A stretch of 64,000 nucleotides of DNA from Proteiniborus sp. DW1. GTDB lineage: Bacteria; Bacillota; Clostridia; Tissierellales; Proteiniboraceae. Positions 8,616 through 19,423 of the stretch are shown here, piece after piece. The stretch spans positions 16,764 to 80,763 of the forward strand of contig NZ_FMDO01000029.1 of NCBI RefSeq assembly GCF_900095305.1, written 5' to 3'. The position numbers and the translations under genes are program-made. The first letter of the stretch is position 1; every line of letters starts with the position of its first letter. The notes below the pieces were generated by a model that saw only the letters and a program-made list of their open reading frames with translations, ran no database searches and was not told the origin of the DNA.

Positions 8616-9704
8616 ATGGAGATAAGTAAGCAAAAAGTAGCAGTAGGCTTAAGTGGTGGAGTAGACAGTACAGTAGCAGCCTATTTGCTAAAAAAACAAG
8701 GATATGAAGTTATTGGAACAACTATGCTTCTTTTTGATGCTTATGATGAGGAAGGGAGAGCTATAGAACCACAATTTATTAAAGATGCTAGAGCCATAGC
8801 TAAGGTTCTAGATATTCCTCATTATATAATTGATTTAAGACAAGAATTTGATACTATGGTAAAGAAGGAATTTATTAATGAATATATTGCTGGAAAAACT
8901 CCTAATCCTTGTGTTACCTGTAATAAAAGGATTAAGTATGGGAAATTTATCGAAGCAGCTAATGAACTAGGGGCTTACTATATAGCAACAGGTCATTATG
9001 CAAATATAGTATATGATGAAGTCTTGAAAAGGTATCGCATATATTCTGGTCAAGCGGGAAGAAAAGACCAAGCATACGTACTTCATTCACTTACTCAGGA
9101 ACAGCTAAAGCACGTAATATTACCCATCGGTGTATTTAAGTCAAAGAGTGAAGTAAGGAAGCTAGCAAATAGTATAGATGCAAATATTGCCAAGAAATCG
9201 GACAGCATGGGAGTATGCTTTATACCAGATGGTGATTATGGAAAACATATAAAAAATGAAAGACCTGAGATGGTAAAGAAGGGATACTTTGTAGATAAAC
9301 ATGGGAATATTATAGGTGAGCATAAAGGAATAGTCCACTATACAATAGGACAAAGAAGAGGTTTAGGTCAGTATTTTAATAAGCCAATGTTTGTAGTAGA
9401 TATAGATCCAGAGAATAATGCAGTTGTTCTCGGAGATGATGAAGATACTTATTCTAAAGGGTTAGTTGGGAAGGATGCAAATTTTACTCTATTCGATGAA
9501 TTAGAAGGAACCATAGAAGCTGAGGCAAAGGTCTGCCAATGGGGTTGGCTTTTACCAGCTACTATTACAGGTTTAGGAAATGGTAGAATAAATGTGACTT
9601 TTCATAAGAAAGAAAGAGCAATTGCTCCAGGTCAATCTGTAGTATTTTACAAGGGAAATGAAATCATTGGTGGAGCTAGGATAGAGTCGGTAATAAGAGA
9701 CTAA
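8616..9704 (+). CDS. MnmA/TrmU-like tRNA thiolase, divergent paralogue
   Basis: A 362-residue homologue of the enzyme that 2-thiolates U34 of tRNA. It has the PP-loop LSGGVDST, the pair NPCVTCNKRIKYG and SMGVCFIPDGDYG, which keep both canonical cysteines, and the C-terminal GQRRGLGQ and PGQSVVFY motifs. It differs from the second copy at 13775: an extra Cys (CVTC instead of DVMC) and KDQAYVL instead of KDQTYFL. I chose the ATG at 8616, 4 nt after AAAGGTGG, over the in-frame TTG at 8601 that precedes the ribosome site. A second thiolase may have another tRNA or another substrate. Confidence 0.85.
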   Translation: MEISKQKVAVGLSGGVDSTVAAYLLKKQGYEVIGTTMLLFDAYDEEGRAIEPQFIKDARAIAKVLDIPHYIIDLRQEFDTMVKKEFINEYIAGKTPNPCVTCNKRIKYGKFIEAANELGAYYIATGHYANIVYDEVLKRYRIYSGQAGRKDQAYVLHSLTQEQLKHVILPIGVFKSKSEVRKLANSIDANIAKKSDSMGVCFIPDGDYGKHIKNERPEMVKKGYFVDKHGNIIGEHKGIVHYTIGQRRGLGQYFNKPMFVVDIDPENNAVVLGDDEDTYSKGLVGKDANFTLFDELEGTIEAEAKVCQWGWLLPATITGLGNGRINVTFHKKERAIAPGQSVVFYKGNEIIGGARIESVIRD

Positions 9705-9793
9705 TGAATTGTTAGTTAACTTATTCAAATGAGGGTATAAAGTGTGATATACTAAAAATGTTGTATTTTCTTATAAAGATAGAGGTGGTTGTG

Positions 9794-12055
9794 ATGAAGT
9801 TATGTTCTATTTGCAAGAAAAATATTGCTGTAATGCTAACTACAAAAATAGAAAATGGGAAAACTGAAATTACAGGAGTTTGTATGGAATGTGCCAAGAA
9901 AATGGGCTTACCTGTAATAGACCAACTTATGCAGCAAATGAATATGAAGCCTGAAGAACTTGAAAATATAACTAATCAGATGAATAATGTTTTTCAGGAT
10001 GCAGATATAGAAAAATTGGATTCAGAGAACCCAATTATGAGTCTTTTTAGCAATATGTCAAATAAAGAGGACAACTCAGAGACTAAGGGTATAGATTCAG
10101 ATTTAAAAGAAAAGGAATCTAATGTAAAGGATGAAAAAAAATCTCGTAGAAAGAAAAAGAAATATTTAGATACCTATGGAACGAATCTTACAAATAAGGC
10201 AATAGACAAACAAGTAGATAGAATTATTGGACGAAATCGAGAAATTGATAGGGTAATTCAAATATTAAATAGAAGAACAAAAAACAATCCTGTACTTATT
10301 GGTGAACCAGGAGTGGGAAAAACTGCAATAGCTGAAGGATTAGCTGTTAGAATAGCTGAAAGACAAGTTCCTTCAAAGCTTTATGATGCGGAGGTGTATT
10401 TATTAGACTTAACTGCAATTGTAGCAGGTACCCAGTTTAGAGGACAGTTTGAAGGACGTATGAAAGCTATTATAGATGAAGCAAAAGAGCTAGGAAACAT
10501 AATCTTAGTTATAGATGAAGTTCATAATATAATGGGTGCAGGAGAAGTTCATGGTGGAGTGATGAATGCTGCAAACATCCTAAAGCCATCTCTAGCTAAG
10601 GGAGAAATTCAGGTTATAGGCACTACGACCCTAGAGGAATATAGAAAGCATATTGAAAAGGACTCAGCATTAGAAAGAAGATTTCAGCCAGTATTAGTTG
10701 ATGAGCCAACTGTGGAAGAGACTATTGAGATCTTAAAGGGAATAAAAGGCTATTACGAAGACTACCATAAGGTTCAGATAGCAGATGAAGTAATAGAATC
10801 TGCTGCAAGACTCTCTGAAAGATACATTACTGATAGATTTCTGCCTGATAAGGCTATTGATGTAATTGATGAAGCTGGATCAAGAGTAAACTTGAAAAAT
10901 AAAGGGTTTGTTGAGCTAGAGGCTTTGAGAGAAGAATTAAAAAGAGTACAGGAATTAAAAGAGACTGCTGCATTTTCTGACGACTATGAAAAGGCTGCAG
11001 AATATAAGATGAGAGAATATGAGCTAGAAGATAAAATTAGAGAAATTGAAAAGGAATGTTCAGAAATACATGTGACTGTTGATGATGTAGCCTATGTAAT
11101 AGAATCTTGGACTAAGATCCCTGTTCAAAGAATCACAAAAGAAGAAGCTACTAAACTCTTAAACTTAGAGGCAATTTTGCACAAAAGAGTTATAGGCCAA
11201 CATGAAGCAATAGTAAGCTTATCTAAAGCCATTAGAAGAAACCGTTCTGGATTTAGGAGAAAGAAAAAACCAGCATCCTTCATTTTTGTAGGACCTACTG
11301 GCGTAGGAAAGACTGAGTTAGCAAAGGCCCTTGCCAGTGAGCTGTTTGGAAGTGAAGAAGCTATGATACGTGTAGACATGTCTGAATTTATGGAAAAGCA
11401 TACTGTATCTAAGCTTATAGGAGCTCCTCCGGGATATGTAGGTTATGATGAAGGCGGACAATTAACAGAAAAGGTTAGAAGACGACCATATTCGGTTATA
11501 TTACTAGATGAAATAGAAAAAGCACATCCAGATGTGTTTAATATGCTTCTTCAAATACTAGAAGATGGCAGACTTACTGATAACCAAGGTAGGACTGTTT
11601 TCTTTGAAAACACTATTATTATAATGACTTCTAATGCTGGAACTAGCTTTAACACAAGCACATTTGGTTTTGCAAGAGAAAACTATATAGCATTGGAGAC
11701 TAGAGCAAAGGATGCACTAAGGCAAACATTTAGACCAGAATTTCTTAATAGAGTAGATGAGACCATAGTATTTACTCATTTATCTGCGGAAGAGTTACGC
11801 AAGATTGTTGATTTAATGCTTGAGGAAGTTGAAGAAGATGTAAAAGCAAAGGACATGAATATTCATGTATCAGACAGAGCAAAGGACTTTTTAGTAGAAA
11901 AGGGATATGACCAAAAATATGGTGCTAGACCGTTAAGAAGAGCTATACAAAAATATATAGAAGATGAAATAGCAGAGCTGTATTTAAGAGATGAATTTAC
12001 AAAGGGACATACCATAAATGTAGATGTGGAAGACGGAAATCTAGTTATTAAATAG
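9794..12055 (+). CDS. ClpE-like AAA+ unfoldase with N-terminal zinc finger
   Basis: A 753-residue Clp/Hsp100 ATPase. The N-terminus is a CxxC...CxxC zinc finger (CSIC at about 3-6, CMEC about 30-33) instead of the usual Clp N-domain. A lysine-rich linker follows, then AAA1 with [13 protein letters not shown], a UVR-type motif ([14 protein letters not shown], about residue 400), and AAA2 with [14 protein letters not shown] and the arginine-rich C-terminal domain. This is the ClpE architecture; ClpE unfolds proteins for ClpP. The start is ATG at 9794, 5 nt behind AGAGGTGG; an upstream in-frame extension lacks a ribosome site. Confidence 0.85.
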   Translation: MKLCSICKKNIAVMLTTKIENGKTEITGVCMECAKKMGLPVIDQLMQQMNMKPEELENITNQMNNVFQDADIEKLDSENPIMSLFSNMSNKEDNSETKGIDSDLKEKESNVKDEKKSRRKKKKYLDTYGTNLTNKAIDKQVDRIIGRNREIDRVIQILNRRTKNNPVLIGEPGVGKTAIAEGLAVRIAERQVPSKLYDAEVYLLDLTAIVAGTQFRGQFEGRMKAIIDEAKELGNIILVIDEVHNIMGAGEVHGGVMNAANILKPSLAKGEIQVIGTTTLEEYRKHIEKDSALERRFQPVLVDEPTVEETIEILKGIKGYYEDYHKVQIADEVIESAARLSERYITDRFLPDKAIDVIDEAGSRVNLKNKGFVELEALREELKRVQELKETAAFSDDYEKAAEYKMREYELEDKIREIEKECSEIHVTVDDVAYVIESWTKIPVQRITKEEATKLLNLEAILHKRVIGQHEAIVSLSKAIRRNRSGFRRKKKPASFIFVGPTGVGKTELAKALASELFGSEEAMIRVDMSEFMEKHTVSKLIGAPPGYVGYDEGGQLTEKVRRRPYSVILLDEIEKAHPDVFNMLLQILEDGRLTDNQGRTVFFENTIIIMTSNAGTSFNTSTFGFARENYIALETRAKDALRQTFRPEFLNRVDETIVFTHLSAEELRKIVDLMLEEVEEDVKAKDMNIHVSDRAKDFLVEKGYDQKYGARPLRRAIQKYIEDEIAELYLRDEFTKGHTINVDVEDGNLVIK

Positions 12056-12085
12056 GCTGCTGAAAAGTTCAGCAGCTTACTTTTG
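12056..12085 (+). terminator. Weak terminator after the Clp ATPase gene
   Basis: GCTGCTGAA and TTCAGCAGC pair around AAG. Only TTACTTTT follows, so termination may be leaky. Confidence 0.55.
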
Positions 12086-12175
12086 GAACATAGATAATAT
12101 AATTGAAATGGTAAATATTTTATGGTAGAATTCGAGAAAATAAAACAAAAAAATATTAAGGAGAGGTGATTATCC

Positions 12176-12853
12176 ATGAGGGAATATAGTGTATTTGATA
12201 TACTAGGACCTATTATGATTGGCCCTTCTAGCTCCCATACAGCAGGTGCCGCTAGAATTGGTAAAGTTACTAGATATATTGCAGGAAGCAATTTTAATTC
12301 AGTTACATTTTATCTTCATGGTTCTTTTGCTAAAACCTACAAGGGACATGGTACAGACAGGGCTTTAGTTGCAGGAATTCTAGGGATGGAGCCTTATGAT
12401 GAGAATTTGAAGAATTCATTAGAAATAGCTAATGAAAAAGGTGTTAAAATCAAGTTTATAGAAGCTGACTTAGGTATACAGCATGAGAATACAGTAAAGA
12501 TTGTTGTTGATAAAAATGATGGAAGCAAAACGGAGGTAACTGGTTCATCTATTGGCGGGGGAAATATATTAATTACAAATGTAGACGGATTTAATGTTAA
12601 GATGACAGGAGATCACCCAACCTTAATCGTAGTACAAAATGATAAGAAAGGAATTATTAGTGAAGTCACTAGAGTACTTTCACAAAATGGTATAAATATT
12701 GGAATTATGAAGGTTAGAAGAAAGAAAAAGGGCGTAGAAGCTTACATGATTATAGAGACAGATGATGAGATCACCGAGGATGTAGTTAATCAGCTAAAAA
12801 ATACAGAAAATGTTTTGGGAGTAAAAGTAATTAATCCAGTAAAGGTGAGGTGA
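12176..12853 (+). CDS. sdaAB: L-serine ammonia-lyase, beta subunit
   Basis: A 225-residue subunit of the oxygen-sensitive iron-sulfur serine dehydratase, which converts L-serine to pyruvate and ammonia. The motif GPIMIGPSSSHTAGAARIG near the N-terminus defines the family. Residues from about 147 (HPTLIVVQNDKKGIISEVTR) form a C-terminal ACT domain, probably for serine sensing. The ATG follows AAGGAGAGGTGA. The alpha-subunit gene begins 4 nt after the stop, so both are co-expressed. Confidence 0.96.
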   Translation: MREYSVFDILGPIMIGPSSSHTAGAARIGKVTRYIAGSNFNSVTFYLHGSFAKTYKGHGTDRALVAGILGMEPYDENLKNSLEIANEKGVKIKFIEADLGIQHENTVKIVVDKNDGSKTEVTGSSIGGGNILITNVDGFNVKMTGDHPTLIVVQNDKKGIISEVTRVLSQNGINIGIMKVRRKKKGVEAYMIIETDDEITEDVVNQLKNTENVLGVKVINPVKVR

Positions 12854-12857
12854 TAAA

Positions 12858-13730
12858 ATGTTTAACCATGGTTATGAATTATTAAAATTAACAGAAGAGT
12901 TTAATGTTAAGATATCTCAAATAGTAATAAAAAGAGAAAGTGAACTTTTGGAAATAACAGAATCAGAGCTAAGAGAAAGAATGAAGAGTGTCTTAAAAGT
13001 TATGAAAAGTTCTGCCCAAAAGAGCATTGATGAGGAAGTTAAATCAGTTGGTGGAATTATCGGTGGAGATGCTAAAAGAATTGAGACATATAGAAAGAAA
13101 GGAAAAACAATTTGTGGAGACATAGTAAATAAGGCTATGGCTAGAGCATTTTCTACATCTGAAGTAAATGCAGCTATGGGAAGAATATGTGCGTCACCTA
13201 CTGCTGGTTCTTCTGGAATCATTCCTGCAGCAATAATAACAGTTGCAGAAGAGCTTGGTTTAGGAGAAGAAGAGATGATAGATGCAATGTTTACATCAGC
13301 AGGAATTGGAACTATAATAGCCTCAAATGCTACTGTAGCAGGAGCAGAAGGAGGGTGTCAGGCAGAGTGTGGTTCTGCTGCTGCAATGGCTGCAGCTGCC
13401 ATAGTAGAAATGGCAGGAGGAACACCAGAAATGTCTCTTCATGCTGCTGCAACTGCCATAAAAAATGTATTAGGCTTAGTATGTGACCCTATAGCAGGAC
13501 TTGTAGAAGCTCCTTGTGCTAAAAGAAATGCATCTGGTGTAGCAAATGCTATGATATCAGCTGACTTGGCTTTAGCCGGAGTTAAAAGTATAGTTCCATT
13601 TGATGAAGTTGTAGATGCAATGTATAGAGTTGGAAAATCTCTTCCTATGGAATTAAGAGAAACAGCTTTAGGAGGATTAGCAACTACTGAAACAGGAAAG
13701 GCTATAAATAAAAGGATTTTTGGAGAGTAA
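12858..13730 (+). CDS. sdaAA: L-serine ammonia-lyase, alpha subunit
   Basis: A 290-residue catalytic subunit that binds a [4Fe-4S] cluster. Candidate ligands are the cysteines in EGGCQAECGSAAAMA, LVCDPIAG and EAPCAKRNA, all conserved in the family; ASPTAGSSGIIPA lies in the active site. With the beta subunit it feeds serine into pyruvate for fermentation. This fits an anaerobe living on peptides. AAAGGTGAGGTGAT provides the ribosome site, overlapping the end of the beta gene. Confidence 0.96.
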   Translation: MFNHGYELLKLTEEFNVKISQIVIKRESELLEITESELRERMKSVLKVMKSSAQKSIDEEVKSVGGIIGGDAKRIETYRKKGKTICGDIVNKAMARAFSTSEVNAAMGRICASPTAGSSGIIPAAIITVAEELGLGEEEMIDAMFTSAGIGTIIASNATVAGAEGGCQAECGSAAAMAAAAIVEMAGGTPEMSLHAAATAIKNVLGLVCDPIAGLVEAPCAKRNASGVANAMISADLALAGVKSIVPFDEVVDAMYRVGKSLPMELRETALGGLATTETGKAINKRIFGE

Positions 13731-13774
13731 AGAGGAAACAATAGAAATTGAATAAACGGTAAGGAATGATATGA

Positions 13775-14872
<1,098 letters not shown>

Positions 14873-15061
14873 AGTTTAAAAGTGATAATCATGTAAGGAC
14901 TGCTATTAAGAACTAGATGATTTATGGAAAGTTTAGCAATAGTATAACGGTAGTTGAACGATAACCAACAGTGGTTGAATAGTTTGACTACTGTTCTACT
15001 ATGTTAATCATGAATAAATTCCAAAAAATTATTTTTAATTACATAATAAGGGGTGTATAAG

Positions 15062-16519
15062 ATGAGTAGAGTGTTAGAAAATCTTGAACCAAAAGCTGTT
15101 TTTAGTTTCTTTGAGGACATGACTCAAATTCCGAGGTGTTCAGGTAATGAGAAGGCTATAAGTGACTATCTAGTAGAATTTGCAAAGAAAAGAAGCCTAG
15201 AAGTAATTCAAGATGAGGCATTAAATGTCATAATAAAAAAGCCTGGTACTAAAGGATATGAAAATGCACCAACAGTAATTTTGCAGGGTCACATGGATAT
15301 GGTTTGCGAAAAAAATAAAGATACAGATCATGATTTCTCTACTGATCCATTAAAACTAAGGGTAGTAGATGATATGTTAATGGCAACAGGAACTACATTA
15401 GGAGCAGACAATGGTATAGCTGTAGCATACGCATTGGCTATATTAGATTCTAACGAAATTTCACATCCGCCACTAGAAGTACTTATAACTACTGAAGAAG
15501 AAACTGGAATGGGTGGAGCAAATAGCCTTGATCCTAGTAATTTAAAGGGGAAAATATTAATAAATATAGATTCTGAAGAAGAGGGTACACTTTTAGTAAG
15601 CTGTGCAGGAGGCATTAGAAATATTATTAGTATACCTATTGAATGGAATGATTCACCAAAGGACTACCTGGTATATGACTTAAGGGTAAGAGGATTAAAG
15701 GGTGGACATTCTGGAATGGAAATCAATAAAGAAAGAGGAAACTCCAATATTATATTAGGAAGAGTCCTTAAAGAAATATCGACTAATAATGATATTTATC
15801 TAGCAGCAATTAGCGGTGGAGCTAAGATGAATGCCATACCTAGGGAAAGCGATGCTGTCTTATTAGTAAATAGTAATGGTAGAGCTAAGGTTGAAGAAGA
15901 AATAGCAGAATGGAATAAGATTATAGGGAATGAACTAAAAACAGCTGATCCAGATCTAAGAATAGAATTAGAACTATCAAATTCTACATATGAAAAAGTA
16001 TTTTCTAAAGAAACAATGAAAAAAGTATTGACTGCATTAGTTTTAATCCCAAATGGCGTACAGACCATGAGTATGGAAATTGAAGGATTAGTTCAAAGTT
16101 CAACGAATCTAGGAGTTTTAACTACTACTGAAAAAGAAGTTTCATTAGAATGTGCTATAAGAAGCTCTGTTAGAACTCTAAAACTGGACATTGTAAGGAA
16201 AATGGAAGCATTAGCGGATTTAATTGGTGCCAGAACATCAAGCGAGGGAGATTACCCTGCTTGGGAGTATAGAAAAGATTCATATATAAGAGAAGTATTT
16301 GTTGATACATACAAGAGAATGTACGGTAAGGAGCCAATAATAACAGCTATACATGCAGGTCTTGAATGCGGTCTTTTTGATGAAAAGCTTGATAATGTAG
16401 ACATGATTTCACTTGGACCAAATATGTATGATGTACATACACCAAACGAGCATGTCAGCATATCATCTACAAAGAGAGTTTGGGAGTATTTGCTAGAAGT
16501 TCTTAAGTCAATCAAATAA
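15062..16519 (+). CDS. pepD: Aminoacyl-histidine dipeptidase (PepD, M20 family)
   Basis: A 485-residue cytoplasmic zinc peptidase that splits Xaa-His and other dipeptides. The M20C pattern is complete: GHMDMVCEK (metal His and catalytic Asp), TLGADNGIAVAYALA, TTEEETGMGGA (general base and metal Glu), LKGGHSGMEI in the lid domain, HAGLECGLF and TPNEHVSI (last metal His). I chose the ATG at 15062, behind AAGGGGTG; the GTG at 15053 lies inside that ribosome site. It is a stand-alone gene. Confidence 0.93.
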   Translation: MSRVLENLEPKAVFSFFEDMTQIPRCSGNEKAISDYLVEFAKKRSLEVIQDEALNVIIKKPGTKGYENAPTVILQGHMDMVCEKNKDTDHDFSTDPLKLRVVDDMLMATGTTLGADNGIAVAYALAILDSNEISHPPLEVLITTEEETGMGGANSLDPSNLKGKILINIDSEEEGTLLVSCAGGIRNIISIPIEWNDSPKDYLVYDLRVRGLKGGHSGMEINKERGNSNIILGRVLKEISTNNDIYLAAISGGAKMNAIPRESDAVLLVNSNGRAKVEEEIAEWNKIIGNELKTADPDLRIELELSNSTYEKVFSKETMKKVLTALVLIPNGVQTMSMEIEGLVQSSTNLGVLTTTEKEVSLECAIRSSVRTLKLDIVRKMEALADLIGARTSSEGDYPAWEYRKDSYIREVFVDTYKRMYGKEPIITAIHAGLECGLFDEKLDNVDMISLGPNMYDVHTPNEHVSISSTKRVWEYLLEVLKSIK

Positions 16520-16593
16520 TTTATAAGAAAATTTTACATTTTACTATATACTAATTCTAGGGAATGATATATCATATAAAATATACATACTTT

Positions 16594-16750
16594 TATGACC
16601 TAACCCGATTGTTTCGGATGCTTTTCTGAAAGAATCGTAGGTAGGTCAAACGCACCGAGCACCAACCCTATTGTAGGTTTATGATAGGAGTGTCCGCTAG
16701 GACCAAATTTATGGAGGATAGTCGAGCAAATAAATTTGTGTTGCAAGACT
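16594..16750 (+). repeat. Structured dispersed repeat, copy R1
   Basis: The core shared with copy R2 at 17209 is TATGACCTAACCCGATT at the left and GTAGGTCAAACGCACCGAGC in the middle. GACCTA pairs with TAGGTC, and inside it CGATTGTTTC (16606-16615) pairs with GAAAGAATCG (16628-16637) with one mismatch. A second stem is AAATTTAT (16705-16712) with ATAAATTT (16730-16737), where R2 has AAATTCAT and ATGAATTT. R1 carries about 38 nt more than R2 between the two stems. It fills most of the gap between pepD and the DUF1292 gene. Either an RNA or a small mobile repeat is possible. Confidence 0.65.
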
Positions 16751-16791
16751 GTGGGAAAAGTATGAAATAAATAATAAAGGAGAATGAAAAT

Positions 16792-17157
16792 ATGACAGAC
16801 AATAAACATAAAGATGGTTGCTGCTGTGGACACGACCACGAGCATGAACATGATGGATGCGGCTGTGGTCATGACCATGAAGAAATGGAAATAATGACAT
16901 TGACTTTAGATGATGGTACTGATATGGAATGTCAGGTTTTAGGAGTATTCGGAGTAGAAGACAAAGAGTATATAGCTCTACTTCCTTTAGAAGAGGAGAA
17001 TGTCTTACTATACAAATATAGTGAAACTGAAGAGAGTATAGAACTAGAAACTATTGAAGATGACAGCGAGTACGACCTTGTTGTAGAAGCCTTCTATGAA
17101 TTATTCAGCGACGATGAAGATTATGAAGATTATGACGAAGAGGAAGACGAAGAATAA
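16792..17157 (+). CDS. DUF1292 protein with His/Cys-rich N-terminal extension
   Basis: A 121-residue, very acidic protein. Residues about 34-90 (MTLTLDDGTDMECQVLGVF, then EYIALLPLEEENVLLYKYSE) are a DUF1292 (YrzB-like) domain. The first 31 residues are unusual: GCCCGHDHEHEHDG and CGCGHDHEE give five Cys and seven His, a plausible Ni, Zn or Cu site. The tail is almost all Asp and Glu. Function of the family is unknown. AAAGGAGAATG lies just before the ATG. It is flanked on both sides by copies of the structured repeat. Confidence 0.8.
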   Translation: MTDNKHKDGCCCGHDHEHEHDGCGCGHDHEEMEIMTLTLDDGTDMECQVLGVFGVEDKEYIALLPLEEENVLLYKYSETEESIELETIEDDSEYDLVVEAFYELFSDDEDYEDYDEEEDEE

Positions 17158-17172
17158 ACTAGGCTAAAATAT

Positions 17173-17209
17173 AAGTACTTCGGGGTAGTAACCGAGGTAC
17201 TTGTTTTTT
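17173..17209 (+). terminator. Terminator of the DUF1292 gene
   Basis: AAGTACTTCGG pairs with CCGAGGTACTT (one G-T wobble), followed by G and six T. The T-run runs directly into repeat R2. Confidence 0.8.
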
Positions 17210-17323
17210 ATGACCTAACCCGATTTTCTGAATGCTTTTTTCAGAAAATCGATGGTAGGTCAAACGCACCGAGCACCAAATTCATGTGAGCGATAGCGAG
17301 CAAATGAATTTGTGTTGCGAGAC
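17209..17323 (+). repeat. Structured dispersed repeat, copy R2
   Basis: The compact copy (about 115 nt) of the element at 16594. CGATTTTCTGAA (17221-17232) pairs perfectly with TTCAGAAAATCG (17240-17251), enclosed by GACCTA/TAGGTC. AAATTCAT (17278-17285) pairs with ATGAATTT (17304-17311), and the flanking GCACC and GTGTTGC can extend this stem with bulges. It begins within the T-run of a terminator and ends about 20 nt before the ribosome site of the M18 aminopeptidase. Confidence 0.65.
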
Positions 17324-17348
17324 TTCAATTAGTATAGGAGGGGAAAAC

Positions 17349-18650
17349 ATGACTAAAGAGTTAGATTTTGCACAGAAGCTTATTGATTTCATATATGAAA
17401 GCCCAAGTAACTTTCATGTAGTGAAAAATATTGGGACCATGCTAGATAAGAAAGGCTTTAAGAAGTTAGATATTAGAGAAAGATGGAATATCGAAAAGGG
17501 TGGCAAATATTATATTGAAAAGAATGGAACTGCATTAATAGGTTTTGTAGTAGGAAACGGAGAGCTTGAAGAAGAAGGATTTAGAATCATAGGTGCTCAT
17601 ACAGATGCTCCAACTTTTAGAATTAAGCCAAATCCAGAAATAGTTGTGGAAAATAATTATCTAAAGCTCAATGTAGAAACCTATGGTGGTCCCATATTAT
17701 CTACTTGGCTAGACAGACCACTTGGAATAGCAGGAAGGGTTAGCTTAAAATCTGAAAACCCATTATATCCAAATAATAAATTGATAAATATAAATAGACC
17801 GGTACTTATAATACCAAATCTAGCTATACATATGAATAGAAATGTAAACGAGGGAGTAGAGCTTAACAAGCAAAAAGATATGCTACCTTTACTTTCTCTA
17901 ATTGACAAGGAATTTAACAAGGATAATTATTTATTAAAGCTAGTAGCTCAAGAATTAAATGTAGAACCTAGTGAAATAATAGACTTTGATTTATTCTTAT
18001 ATGAATTTGAAAAGGGAAGGATTATAGGCTTAAATAATGAGTTTATTTCATGTGGTAGACTTGATGATTTGGCTATGGTACATGCTGGAATAGAAGCACT
18101 AATTGAATCCACTGACTCTAATGCTACTAAAGTTATGGTATGTTTTGATAATGAAGAAATTGGAAGTAGTACTAAGCAGGGTGCTGATTCACCAATGCTT
18201 AAAACTGTATTAGAAAGAATAGTATATGGGCTTGGAAAAGACAAAGAAGATTTTTTCAGAGCTTTGTATAGTTCATTTATTATTTCCTCGGATATGGCCC
18301 ATGCACTACATCCAAACCATACTGATAAGCATGACCCTACAAATAGACCTATAATAAATAAGGGACCAGTAATAAAGATAAATGCAAATCAGTCATATAC
18401 AACTGATAGTGACTCAAGTGCTGTATATGAAAAACTATGCGAAAGAGCTGGAGTACCAGTTCAAAAATTTGTAAATAGATCTGACCTAAGAGGAGGGTCT
18501 ACTATTGGTCCAATATCCTCTACACATCTAGATATCCGTTCAATAGATATAGGAAATCCAATGCTTTCTATGCATTCTATTAGGGAGCTAGGAGGAGTAT
18601 TAGATCACTATTATATTAAGAAATCCTTTGATGAGTTTTATAAATTATAA
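17349..18650 (+). CDS. M18 family aminopeptidase
   Basis: A 433-residue cytoplasmic zinc aminopeptidase of the aspartyl-aminopeptidase family. Visible motifs: GAHTDAPTFRIKPNP (first metal His and Asp), YGGPILSTWLDRPLG, FDNEEIGSSTKQGADSP (catalytic and metal Glu), SSDMAHALHPNHTDKHDP and a C-terminal metal His in LSMHSIRELGG. It trims N-terminal residues from peptides made by the nearby peptidases. I chose the ATG at 17349 behind TAGGAGGGG; the longer open frame from 17286 runs backward into repeat R2 and has no ribosome site. Confidence 0.92.
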   Translation: MTKELDFAQKLIDFIYESPSNFHVVKNIGTMLDKKGFKKLDIRERWNIEKGGKYYIEKNGTALIGFVVGNGELEEEGFRIIGAHTDAPTFRIKPNPEIVVENNYLKLNVETYGGPILSTWLDRPLGIAGRVSLKSENPLYPNNKLININRPVLIIPNLAIHMNRNVNEGVELNKQKDMLPLLSLIDKEFNKDNYLLKLVAQELNVEPSEIIDFDLFLYEFEKGRIIGLNNEFISCGRLDDLAMVHAGIEALIESTDSNATKVMVCFDNEEIGSSTKQGADSPMLKTVLERIVYGLGKDKEDFFRALYSSFIISSDMAHALHPNHTDKHDPTNRPIINKGPVIKINANQSYTTDSDSSAVYEKLCERAGVPVQKFVNRSDLRGGSTIGPISSTHLDIRSIDIGNPMLSMHSIRELGGVLDHYYIKKSFDEFYKL

Positions 18651-18668
18651 AGCTTGATAGATTATATT

Positions 18669-18694
18669 AGATCCTTCGCTACATCCAAGATGAC
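18669..18694 (-). repeat. Short clostridial intergenic repeat (degenerate)
   Basis: AGATCCTTCGCTACATCC followed by AAGATGAC resembles the ATCCTTCGCTNCGCTCAGGATGAC-type sequence that I recall from intergenic regions of many clostridia. A similar stretch lies at 28303-28333 in the other orientation. Identification rests on memory and on this loose internal match. Confidence 0.35.
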
Positions 18695-18764
18695 TATAGA
18701 ATGTTAAGTTGGGTGATGGGAAGGGTCTATTATTATCATTCCTATACATAGGAAGGTGAAACCA

Positions 18765-19397
18765 TTGAGTATAATTACAAAAATAGAGCAGCAAAAAAAG
18801 AATATCCATAGATATTCTATATTTTTAGATGAAGAATATTCTTTTTCAGTTAGCGAGGACACACTTGTAAAGCTAAGACTAAGAAAGGGAATGGAAGTTG
18901 ATAAAGAACAATTAGACTATATTTTAGAACAAGAGGAGATAAACTCATGTAAAGCCTTTGGATTGAAGCTACTAAGCCATAAGGCGAGAAATGAGTATGA
19001 AATTAAGGACAAGATGACTAAGAAAGGCTTCAATGAAGAAGCTATAAGAAAAGCAATGAAATATTTAAAAGAACAAAAATATATTAATGATGAAGAATAT
19101 GCAAGGAGCTATGTAAAGGATAAAGTAAATATAAAAAAGCTAGGATATGTTCGAATTAAGAACGAGCTTTTCCAAAAGCGTATTGATAGTGAAATTATTG
19201 AAGGTACATTAAGTGAACTCATTGATATGGATGCTGAGTATAAAAGAGCCTTAGAATTAGCAGAGAAGAAAATGAGTACTACCTACAAGAATGATGATAC
19301 TCAAGCTGCATATCGAAAGTTAGGTGGATTTTTGCAGAGAAGAGGGTATTCTATGGATACTATTATAAAAGTACTCAACGAAATCTTCAAAACATGA
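18765..19397 (+). CDS. recX: Regulatory protein RecX
   Basis: A 210-residue RecX-family protein, which binds RecA filaments and damps recombination. The three-helix repeats are visible, with typical stretches such as LKLLSHKARNEYEIKDKM, YINDEEYARSYVKDK and RIKNELFQKRID. I chose the TTG at 18765, 8 nt behind AGGAAGG; the GTG at 18756 overlaps that ribosome site. No recA is in the window. The downstream HAD gene follows closely and is probably co-transcribed. Confidence 0.9.
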   Translation: MSIITKIEQQKKNIHRYSIFLDEEYSFSVSEDTLVKLRLRKGMEVDKEQLDYILEQEEINSCKAFGLKLLSHKARNEYEIKDKMTKKGFNEEAIRKAMKYLKEQKYINDEEYARSYVKDKVNIKKLGYVRIKNELFQKRIDSEIIEGTLSELIDMDAEYKRALELAEKKMSTTYKNDDTQAAYRKLGGFLQRRGYSMDTIIKVLNEIFKT

Positions 19398-19423
19398 TTA
19401 AACATATATTAAGGGGTGCGACT

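Noticed and set aside
11863..12291. Minus-strand frame of 142 codons across the end of the Clp gene and the start of sdaAB
   Set aside because: It runs antisense to two well-supported genes, has no ribosome site and no family motif.
14940..15005. Hairpin-like sequence before pepD
   Set aside because: The stem needs several G-T pairs and no T-run follows, so neither a terminator nor a T-box can be supported.
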